Positions 57,172-63,409 of a stretch of 64,000 nucleotides of DNA are shown here, in pieces. The stretch spans positions 2,356,001 through 2,420,000 of the forward strand of contig NZ_CP127915.1 in the NCBI RefSeq assembly GCF_032823475.1, in the 5' to 3' direction. The notes beneath the pieces are model-generated. The model made no database searches, had not been told where the DNA came from, and saw nothing but the letters and a program-made list of their open reading frames with translations. How positions within the stretch are numbered: the stretch's first letter is position 1; the number at the start of each line of letters is the position of its first letter. The position numbers and the translations under genes were made by a program. The DNA is from Acinetobacter sp. SAAs474 (GTDB taxonomy: Bacteria; Pseudomonadota; Gammaproteobacteria; Pseudomonadales; Moraxellaceae).

Positions 57172-57351
57172 TTATAAATAATGATCCATTTGAATTATTT
57201 TAAATAATCCAAGCTCTTGAAATGTATCTTCTTCAGAAGGAGAGTATGGATGAGTGGCCAATTGTTCATATAAATCATCTCTGGTAATTTCAGCAATGAC
57301 AGTGCTATAGAAAAGTTTTTCTATAGCAATCTTTGTTTGAATTGACAGCAT
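57172..57351 (-). CDS. Small ORF, unknown, upstream of the Gfo/Idh pseudogene
   Basis: A 59-residue frame (MLSIQTKIAIEKLFYSTVIA, then EITRDDLYEQLATHPYSPSE) with no recognised family. It may be a truncated gene, as it ends abruptly 20 bases before the Gfo/Idh start. It is first downstream of the right-hand IclR palindrome and would be its direct target. A 12-bp perfect inverted repeat lies within it (57303-57328). Confidence 0.4.
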   Translation of the reverse strand: MLSIQTKIAIEKLFYSTVIAEITRDDLYEQLATHPYSPSEEDTFQELGLFKIIQMDHYL

Positions 57352-57481
57352 AATTGACCACAATGCAAAGCGATTTAAGTCGTTTTGAAATACTTAAATC
57401 CCTTTTTTAATCGATGTTCAATTTATTTTAAATAAATTAAACATGTGTATTTTAAAAATAATAACATGATATTAAATAATA

Positions 57482-57496
57482 TGGAACAGTGTTCCA
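57482..57496. promoter_or_regulatory. IclR operator candidate, right
   Basis: TGGAACAGTGTTCCA is the reverse complement of the site at 47373-47387, again a perfect 7+1+7 palindrome. It is 130 bases upstream of the minus-strand small ORF and Gfo/Idh gene, and 117 bases before the plus-strand pseudogene at 57613. Confidence 0.7.
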
Positions 57497-57612
57497 TATT
57501 TAATTGGTGAATGTTTTTAGGATGAGAGATCTAAATTTTTTAGATCATGTCTATCTAAAGAAAACTCATTATTTATTATCAATTACTTGAATATATATAA
57601 GGATAATCATTA

Positions 57613-57825
57613 ATGTCTCAAGTCGATTTATCAAGAATCAAAGAAATTATTGAAGAAGACAATATTACCTCAGTTAATTATCGCTTAGATAATGGTTAGC
57701 AGCTTTTAGCTATTTCTTCTGGATCTTACGATGATGGAGATTCACAAAAAGCTTATTTTTTATATACATTAGGGCACACTGAAAAGCAGCCTTTACCAAA
57801 TGTAAAATTTAATTTTAGATCATAA
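57613..57825 (+). pseudogene. Small hypothetical gene with an in-frame TAG
   Basis: A 70-codon frame from an ATG (MSQVDLSRIKEIIEEDNITS, then VNYRLDNG) is interrupted by TAG at 57697-57699 and continues QLLAISSGSYDDGDSQKAYF, LYTLGHTEKQPL to a TAA at 57823. A single Trp-to-stop change (TGG to TAG) explains it. AAGGATAATCATTA is its ribosome binding site. Function unknown. The repeat at 57828 begins right after it. Confidence 0.55.
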
Positions 57826-57827
57826 TC

Positions 57828-57911
57828 ATAGCCACGCAGACTTGCGTAGGCTTGACTGATACGCAAGTCGAGTAGCGATCTGATTTCTGCATAACTTATA
57901 TTATGTTCATT
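57828..57911. repeat. pdif-like repeat, copy 1, with XerC/XerD-type site
   Basis: It begins CATAGCCACGCAGACTTGCG and ends with TTTCTGCATAA-CTTATA-TTATGTTCATT, an 11-6-11 arrangement (57884-57911) like the XerC/XerD sites (pdif) of Acinetobacter plasmids. The same sequence occurs at 60068-60143. Copy 1 has an extra segment that makes a perfect 10-bp inverted repeat (GACTTGCGTA / TACGCAAGTC, 57839-57869). Confidence 0.6.
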
Positions 57912-57917
57912 AGGATA

Positions 57918-57959
57918 CTCAGTAACGTGATGTATAATCTAAATCATCACGTTACTGAG
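57918..57959. repeat. 15-bp perfect inverted repeat
   Basis: CTCAGTAACGTGATG (57918-57932) and CATCACGTTACTGAG (57945-57959) form a perfect stem with a 12-base loop. A second short stem (CTGTAGC / GCTACAG, 57960-57992) follows. Neither has a T tract. Confidence 0.6.
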
Positions 57960-58025
57960 CTGTAGCTTCAAACAGTGTTGTGTAGGCTACAGTCTTGGAT
58001 ATTCTATTTAACATAAAATGAAGTT

Positions 58026-58367
58026 ATGCAACTTCAGAATGACTTAATCAGTGAATTTTTTGATATGAAAATTAATGGGATTGGGGTTGCTTCACCTGAT
58101 CAAGAAATGAAAATGAAGGATCAACAGTTGGTACGTGTTGGTGGTGATGTATTAGGGGCTTTTGATGATGAAGTCATTACTGCACTTACGAATACTCAGG
58201 ATTTAATTGGTGCAGTTTTAAGGGTTCACTTTTGTTTAGAAGAATTTTTAAATATTTGGTGTAATAAAATCACAAATAATAAAGATTTTTTTGATTTCGG
58301 TTTTATTGGATTTGATAAAAAAATAAAGATTGCAGTAAAACTAGGATTACCTGAAAACCTTGAATAG
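58026..58367 (+). CDS. Truncated HEPN-like protein, 3' end cut by IS3
   Basis: 113 residues (MQLQNDLISEFFDMKINGIG, with AVLRVHFCLEEFLNIWCNKI and GFDKKIKIAVKLGLPENLE). The helical pattern after about residue 60 resembles MtlR/DUF4145-type HEPN proteins, in which an RNxxxH-like motif would follow where the IS begins. The stop TAG is supplied by the IS terminal repeat (TGAATAG), so the original C-terminus has been lost. It was probably a toxin- or defence-type or regulatory gene on the pdif-bounded segment. The HEPN assignment is tentative. Confidence 0.5.
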   Translation: MQLQNDLISEFFDMKINGIGVASPDQEMKMKDQQLVRVGGDVLGAFDDEVITALTNTQDLIGAVLRVHFCLEEFLNIWCNKITNNKDFFDFGFIGFDKKIKIAVKLGLPENLE

Positions 58368-58378
58368 CCACCAAAATT

Positions 58379-59251
58379 CTAGACACACATAACCATCTTT
58401 TGATGGGCCTTTTCATAATCTAATGGAGAACGTTGACCATTGGAACCATGTCTGCGTTTTGAATTATAGAACATCTCTATATATTCAAAGATATCGGATC
58501 TTGCTTCAGTTCTAGTTACATAGATTTTCTTTTTAATTCGTTCCCGCTTTAATAGCTGGAAGAAGCTTTCTGCAACAGCATTGTCATGGCAATTACCTCT
58601 ACGACTCATACTACTTTCAAGATTATGATGCTTGAGAAATGTCTGCCATTCATGGCTGGTATATTGGCTACCTTGATCAGAATGAATTAGGACTTTGTTC
58701 TTTGGATTTCTTCGCCACAAAGCCATCAATAACGCATCTAAAACCAAATCTGTCGTGATTCTGGATTTCATAGACCAACCAACAACAAGACGTGAAAATA
58801 GATCAATCACAACTGCAAGATACAACCACCCTTCATGTGTACGGATATAGGTAATGTCCGTCACCCATAATTGGTTCGGCTGAGTTGGATTAAACTGTCG
58901 ATTTAAGCTGTTTGCGGCAATGACCGCTGGAGTACCAGCGTGAGCTCTAGGTTTACGATAACCACGCTGTGATTTAAGACCATCTGCTTTCATCAGTCGA
59001 TGTACTCGATTGATCCCGCAACTTTCGCCAACATCTTTCAAATCATAGTGAATCTTGCGATAGCCATAGACTCCGCCAGATTCCAGCCAGAATTGTTTAA
59101 TCAGTTCTGAAAGCTGTTGCCGTTTCCTTGCAGTTTCACTAGTGGGTTGCTTTAACCATGCGTAATAACCACTGTGGTGAACATCTAATGTTGAACATAA
59201 ACGACGAACAGGCCATATGTGCTGATTGTCCTGAATAAAGGCGTACCTCAT
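58379..59251 (-). CDS. IS3-family transposase OrfB (DDE integrase domain)
   Basis: A 290-residue protein with an N-terminal HTH_21 part (MRYAFIQDNQHIWPVRRLCS, YGYRKIHYDLKD) and an rve integrase core: Asp in LWVTDITYIRTHEGWLYLAV, Asp in LIHSDQGSQYTSHEW and Glu in NAVAESFFQLLKRERI, ending RRHGSNGQRSPLDYE. It overlaps OrfA by four bases (ATGA). It may be made as an OrfAB fusion by -1 frameshifting. Confidence 0.92.
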   Translation of the reverse strand: MRYAFIQDNQHIWPVRRLCSTLDVHHSGYYAWLKQPTSETARKRQQLSELIKQFWLESGGVYGYRKIHYDLKDVGESCGINRVHRLMKADGLKSQRGYRKPRAHAGTPAVIAANSLNRQFNPTQPNQLWVTDITYIRTHEGWLYLAVVIDLFSRLVVGWSMKSRITTDLVLDALLMALWRRNPKNKVLIHSDQGSQYTSHEWQTFLKHHNLESSMSRRGNCHDNAVAESFFQLLKRERIKKKIYVTRTEARSDIFEYIEMFYNSKRRHGSNGQRSPLDYEKAHQKMVMCV

Positions 59252-59532
59252 TTGGACTGGCTTGCGAAGTACACCGCGGCCTTTTTTAATATGTCCCTTT
59301 CTTCAGTAACCCGTTGCAGCTCTTTTTTTAACTTTGCTAATTCTGCACTTGGATCATTAGACTCTATCGTCTTGGGCTGCTGTGGATCATAACGTTTAAT
59401 CCAAGCATACAAACTATGGGTGGTGGTTCCTAAACGCGTAGCAACCTCGGCCACACTATGACCTTTCTCAGTGACCTGTTTTACTGCTTCAATTTTGAAT
59501 TCTTCAGGATATCGTTTACTGCTCATAAGCAC
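59248..59532 (-). CDS. IS3-family transposase OrfA
   Basis: A 94-residue DNA-binding subunit: helix-turn-helix SSKRYPEEFKIEAVKQVTEK, GHSVAEVATRLGTTTHSLYA-WIKRY. It is followed by a leucine-zipper-like segment (LAKLKKELQRVTEERDILKK) and the usual AAVYFASQSK end. It binds the IS ends. Confidence 0.92.
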   Translation of the reverse strand: MLMSSKRYPEEFKIEAVKQVTEKGHSVAEVATRLGTTTHSLYAWIKRYDPQQPKTIESNDPSAELAKLKKELQRVTEERDILKKAAVYFASQSK

Positions 59533-59583
59533 CTCGTTAATTAGCCATTTTATCTAACTAAAAGGTGTCTACAAAATCGGTGG

Positions 59584-59772
59584 CTATTCATCGAGGACTT
59601 CTTCTCGATACTTCATAACCTCATCAGCCTTTAAATTCTTAAGGTGATATTTAATCAGAGCATGAATTACATCTGATTCTTTCATCAAAACTTTTTTCTC
59701 AATGACGAATTTCATCAAGGATTCTTTGATGCTGTCAACTTCGTCATCTCGAATTTTATAAACCTTTGCCAT
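59584..59772 (-). CDS. Small ribbon-helix-helix-like DNA-binding protein, 3' end altered by IS3
   Basis: 62 residues (MAKVYKIRDDEVDSIKESLM, KFVIEKKVLMKESDVIHALI, KYHLKNLKADEVMKYREEVL). The short strand-helix-helix pattern with ESDVIHALIKYHL resembles CopG/ParD-type regulators common on plasmids. The stop TAG lies within the IS terminal repeat, so the natural C-terminus is lost. It is divergent from the gene at 59894, with inverted and direct boxes (AAAAGTAACT-like) between them that may be its operator. Confidence 0.55.
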   Translation of the reverse strand: MAKVYKIRDDEVDSIKESLMKFVIEKKVLMKESDVIHALIKYHLKNLKADEVMKYREEVLDE

Positions 59773-59784
59773 AACTTTGAATCC

Positions 59785-59892
59785 ATTTTAAAAAGTAACT
59801 TAGTTATATATTAAACTTAATTAATGGTTATAAAGTTACTTTTAAAATGATTTAATCCAAAGCGTGAATTGGTAACTTTTAAATAAGGTAAC
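59785..59892. promoter_or_regulatory. Divergent operator with inverted AGTAACTTTTAAAAT-like boxes
   Basis: ATTTTAAAAAGTAACT (59785-59800) is matched in inverse by AGTTACTTTTAAAAT (59834-59848). A third similar box, GGTAACTTTTAAAT (59871-59884), and a GGTAAC (59887) follow just before the ATG at 59894. The set suits autoregulation by the RHH-like protein. Confidence 0.5.
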
Positions 59893-59893
59893 T

Positions 59894-60103
59894 ATGGCTG
59901 CTATACAGAAGCAACCTAAAGAAAATTCAGTCATTCCAACCTTTGAACATAAAATAGCTAATGTACTGAAAAATACGGTACATCCAACTCAGCAAGCTTC
60001 TCAAACCCAAATTTATAATATGCGGGAAACGATTGACCAAATATGCATCATGTATCCAGATATTGAGGTCATAGCCACGCAGACTTGCGTAGGCTCGACT
60101 TAA
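59894..60103 (+). CDS. Small plasmid-type protein, 3' end replaced by the pdif-like repeat
   Basis: 69 residues (MAAIQKQPKENSVIPTFEHK, IANVLKNTVHPTQQASQTQI, YNMRETIDQICIMYPDIEV). The last about ten residues (IATQTCVGST) come from the repeat that begins at 60068, so the gene has been cut by recombination at the repeat boundary. Family not recognised. The context with an RHH-like regulator suggests a plasmid maintenance or mobilisation gene. Confidence 0.45.
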   Translation: MAAIQKQPKENSVIPTFEHKIANVLKNTVHPTQQASQTQIYNMRETIDQICIMYPDIEVIATQTCVGST

Positions 60104-60143
60104 ACAGCGATCTGATTTCTGCATAACTTATATTATGTTACTT
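60068..60143. repeat. pdif-like repeat, copy 2, with XerC/XerD-type site
   Basis: Direct repeat of 57828-57911, lacking about 14 internal bases. The site reads TTTCTGCATAA-CTTATA-TTATGTTACTT (60116-60143), with an identical XerC-like arm and spacer. Weaker similarity continues downstream (GATATTCTAATTAAC, compare GATATTCTATTTAAC near 57,999). The two copies bracket the IS3-bearing 2.2-kb segment. Confidence 0.6.
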
Positions 60144-60876
60144 GGAATACTCATCAACGTGAATTTTGATATTCTAATTAACTTATGTTTACTGGAAGTC
60201 TAGTTCATGAAAAAAACTCAAAATATTTATATAAAATTTAATAAGTTATTAGGGTGTGTAGGATAATTTGTAAAACTTACTTCATGAACCTATGAGGATT
60301 GGCAGTTTTAGACCAACTTATCTCTAAAGGTAATTACTTTGATAGGGAGTGGTTGTTTAACCCCAGAAAAAGTTCAGTCTCTGAGATCATAAATTTACTT
60401 AAATAACTGATGTTATCCAGCAAGAGAACTACTCTCAGAATATTAGACACAAGATAGCTTCAAAATGAAGCTATCTCAATGCTTTTTCCTACATCCTGTG
60501 ATCATACGCAGAGAGAATCATAATAAAGACTTCATCATAAGACTATATGAAAGGGAGGTATCGAATAAGTTTGATCTCATTCTCACTGATTTGATATCTA
60601 TTTTTAACTTCGGTTATTTATGGAATAGGTAAAAATTAGGTGTAACCAGAGGGATTTAAGTCTATTACTTACTTCGAATGAGTATGGCTTAGAAAATTTA
60701 TCATAAAGGTATAATTTTTCAAAAAAATTCCCAAATACATAAAGTAATTCTGTATTATTATCACAGAAGTTTTTCTTTAGAAAATTGTCCTGATAACCAA
60801 TACGTTATATATTGAAAGAATTTTCTATTTATTTTATGTCAAGCCTAGGTTAGTTAAAAGATTCTATTAAAAGCAT
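60144..60876. other. Intergenic DNA upstream of the ATPase/HNH operon
   Basis: About 730 bases. It contains short coding-like remnants (for example VLDQLISKGNYFDREWLFNP ending near 60,405). It also has a perfect 10-bp stem-loop (AGATAGCTTC / GAAGCTATCT, 60452-60476) that could terminate upstream transcription. No intact gene is seen. TTGTCC near 60,786 and an AT-rich stretch lead to the operon start. Confidence 0.4.
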
Positions 60877-62394
60877 ATGAAAATATTTTTTTATGATAAG
60901 CCAAATAGCTATGCAGAAGACTCTTGTATAGTTAAAGTAATGAATACAACTTGGAATGATTTTGGAATCCAATCAAAAGTAAAGCTTGAACTATTAGTTT
61001 CAAATAAAAAAATTATATTGCAAGCATATCATACTGTATATTTTAATAATAATTTTGTTACATTAAAATCAATGACCCAAAAGGAGTTAGAGAGTGAAAA
61101 CATCAAACAATATATTTTATTAGAATCAGTTGAGGAATATGAAAAATTAAAAAATTATTTTCCTAATAAATTTGATAGTATTCTAAAAAAATTAAATGAT
61201 ATCTCTTTTCTTAGAATGAAGAAAAATAGAGATAAAAATTTCAATTTTTTATTGCAAAGTGATATTTTTAATAAGAGCTTCATCAGATCTAATGAGTCAT
61301 TTTTAGCTTATTTGTATGGTTATACTGGATTAGGATCTACGCTTACTCTAGATGTAGGGGAGATTTCATCTCTAAACCCTTTAATAAATAAAGAAGTCTT
61401 TTTTTATGTAAATTATGAAAAAAATAATGATTTGAATTTTCTACCTTTTAAACATTTTATTATGATTGGAAGGAATGGATCTGGAAAAAGTCAAACTTTA
61501 AGAAAATTTGCATTAAAGTATAAAGATAAAAAAGTATTTAATTGTGTTGCTTGTTTTTCTCAATCTGATAAATCAAATTCTTTCTCAAAAAATATAAAAA
61601 ATGTAAATCATGTGAATTTAACTAAATCTAAAAAAAATATAGAAATCCTTCATTCAATTATTAGATTTAGATTTGATCAAAATAGATTTGAAGACTATGA
61701 TTTTGATATTTTAATTGATCTTACAAATAACATTAATTTCATGAAAAAAATTGTTCTTTATAAAGACAAAAGTTCCTATTTATCGTTAAAAGATTTAGTT
61801 GAATTTAATAGTGGTGAGCAAAATACTCTTGAAAAAATTCAAGAAATTGCAAGTTATAATAGATTTAAAATAAAAAATGGTTCAAACTTTTATGATCTTA
61901 GTTCTGGAGAAAATTTTTTCATAAATCTTATTTTTAATTTACTTCATATCACTAGTCAGTATAAAAATAATATATTATTTTTATTTGATGAGCCAGAAAG
62001 CTTTCTACACCCAAATTTTATTTCCATTTTTTCAGAAATAGTTTGCTATTTTACCAATCGATTATACTGCATAGCTATTACAGCTACTCATTCTATATAC
62101 TTGGTGAAAAATTCTCTTCAAGAGAATATTGTTGTTTTTAGAAAAAATGACGAAAAAATTGAATTAGAGAAACCCTCTTTTAATACTTTTGGTGCAAATC
62201 TTAATTCATTATCATATTTTATATTCGGCTTTGAATCACCATTAGAACACGAAGAGTCTGTTATTGAAAAAATTGTGGAAATTGAAAGGTATAAACAAAA
62301 ATCTTTCATAGAACTTATTGATAAATATGGTAAATTTTTATCATCAGAAACCATTGATCGTATATATATGAAGCTGCAAAATGAAAAAAGTTAA
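60877..62394 (+). CDS. ABC-type ATPase of a Septu-like (PtuA) two-gene defence candidate
   Basis: 505 residues. An unusual N-terminal region of about 190 residues precedes the ATPase. Walker A GRNGSGKS is at residues 198-205, an ABC-like signature LSSGE at 341-345, Walker B ILFLFDEPE ending near 372-374, and the switch His in TATHS at 405. This is the RecF/SMC/ABC-type ATPase arrangement of PtuA and related defence ATPases, but in typical PtuA the Walker A lies close to the N-terminus. The C-terminal about 80 residues are helical. The gene is very rich in A/T. It overlaps the HNH nuclease gene by 14 bases. It would sense or clamp and activate the nuclease. Confidence 0.8.
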   Translation: MKIFFYDKPNSYAEDSCIVKVMNTTWNDFGIQSKVKLELLVSNKKIILQAYHTVYFNNNFVTLKSMTQKELESENIKQYILLESVEEYEKLKNYFPNKFDSILKKLNDISFLRMKKNRDKNFNFLLQSDIFNKSFIRSNESFLAYLYGYTGLGSTLTLDVGEISSLNPLINKEVFFYVNYEKNNDLNFLPFKHFIMIGRNGSGKSQTLRKFALKYKDKKVFNCVACFSQSDKSNSFSKNIKNVNHVNLTKSKKNIEILHSIIRFRFDQNRFEDYDFDILIDLTNNINFMKKIVLYKDKSSYLSLKDLVEFNSGEQNTLEKIQEIASYNRFKIKNGSNFYDLSSGENFFINLIFNLLHITSQYKNNILFLFDEPESFLHPNFISIFSEIVCYFTNRLYCIAITATHSIYLVKNSLQENIVVFRKNDEKIELEKPSFNTFGANLNSLSYFIFGFESPLEHEESVIEKIVEIERYKQKSFIELIDKYGKFLSSETIDRIYMKLQNEKS

Positions 62395-63226
62395 TTTAGG
62401 AATTGATGATATTTCTATTCTCAATGATCTTTATTTATCCAAATCAAAATTAGTAGTTAATTTAAAGGATAGAGAAGACTTCTTTTTGAAACATAGATAT
62501 AGAATGTATACTTCTTTTGCAGAAAAACAAAAATTAAGCAACTTACGTAAAATACCATATCTTCATAAACAAAGAGCTCAAATTTTTGAAAGTCTCTATT
62601 CTTCAAAATTATCCTCTTTAAAGTATATCAAGCAATATAGAGAAACAACTAGCTTCAAAGTTTGTAGTTTGTGTGGCAGTCCTGCAGCAGGGACTTTAGA
62701 CCATTTTTTACCTAAAGAGATTTATCCAGAATTTAGTATATTTTCTAAAAATCTCATTCCTGCATGTAAATGTAATTTTTCAAAAAATAAAAATATTAGT
62801 ATGATTTATCATCCGCAATTTTTCGATTTTCTTGAAAATCGCTTGTATTTTATTGATTTTTTAATAATAAATGAAAGTGTAAATTATAGGGGTATTAAAA
62901 TAAATATAAAACCTTATCACCCATACTATAATTTAATAGAATCTCACCTTGTAAATCACATTCTTAAATGTGTTGATGGTTTTGAAAATGAAATGAGAAC
63001 ACGTCTTCAATCTTTATATGATACACCTCAAACTTGTATCTTTGCCTTAGACTCCGTAGTAACTAGCTTGTCGAAACAACAATTAAGAAAAATTATTCAT
63101 AATCAATTAAAACGTGAAAATGAAAAATTTCAAACCCCTAACTCCTGGGACTCATTAATTCTATCCAGTTTTTTAAAAAAAGAAGTTTTTAATCAATTTT
63201 TTTTGCGAGTTAATACCATTTTATAA
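62381..63226 (+). CDS. HNH endonuclease of the Septu-like pair (PtuB-like)
   Basis: 281 residues. A zinc-ribbon/HNH core runs from about residue 95: C95-x-x-C98 (VCSLCGS), D107-H108 in LDHFLPKEIYPEFSIF, N124 in SKNLIPACKCN with C129 and C131 (spacing CxC, one residue shorter than the usual CxxC), and H144 in IYHPQFFDF. This pattern is that of PtuB/retron-associated HNH nucleases. The N-terminal 90 residues are basic and helical. It overlaps the ATPase gene, so the two are co-translated. It probably cuts DNA or tRNA once the ATPase partner is triggered. The target is unknown. Confidence 0.82.
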   Translation: MKKVNLGIDDISILNDLYLSKSKLVVNLKDREDFFLKHRYRMYTSFAEKQKLSNLRKIPYLHKQRAQIFESLYSSKLSSLKYIKQYRETTSFKVCSLCGSPAAGTLDHFLPKEIYPEFSIFSKNLIPACKCNFSKNKNISMIYHPQFFDFLENRLYFIDFLIINESVNYRGIKINIKPYHPYYNLIESHLVNHILKCVDGFENEMRTRLQSLYDTPQTCIFALDSVVTSLSKQQLRKIIHNQLKRENEKFQTPNSWDSLILSSFLKKEVFNQFFLRVNTIL

Positions 63227-63331
63227 ATAACCCGAATTCTGCTTAAGAAGTGTATATTGATACTACCCCCTAAAGTAAAATTTAAAATCCCTAGTATAGT
63301 TTATTTTTAAAAGCCAATAAATTAAATATAC

Positions 63332-63369
63332 AAAAAGAGCCTACAGTTATTTGATAATGGCTCTTTTTT
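63332..63369. terminator. Bidirectional terminator after the ATPase/HNH operon
   Basis: AAAAAGAGCC and GGCTCTTTTT form a 10-bp stem around a 17-base loop with T runs on both strands. It serves the HNH gene and the convergent gene at 63410. Confidence 0.8.
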
Positions 63370-63409
63370 GTATTCAAAAATCATTTCAAATATTTATATT
63401 GTCTGATAA

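Larger units (their letters stand above)
58361..59590 (-). mobile_element. IS3-family insertion sequence, 1230 bp
   Basis: Ends TGAATAGCCACC...GGTGGCTATTCA, with longer imperfect repeats (TAGCCACC-N6-7-TAGACACC). Two overlapping transposase frames lie on the minus strand. Terminal TG/CA dinucleotides fit the family. No 3-4 bp direct repeat is seen at the borders (CCT left, TCG right), so the flanks may have been rearranged after insertion. Confidence 0.9.

Noticed and set aside
58006..58034. Additional XerC/XerD-like site ATTTAACATAA-TTATGCAACTT
   Set aside because: The spacer is seven bases and the second arm is a poor match. It also overlaps a start codon, so it is not counted as a third site.
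60240..60270. AGGGTGTGT resembling the IS5-type terminal repeat
   Set aside because: Only nine bases match and no transposase sequence or opposite end follows.
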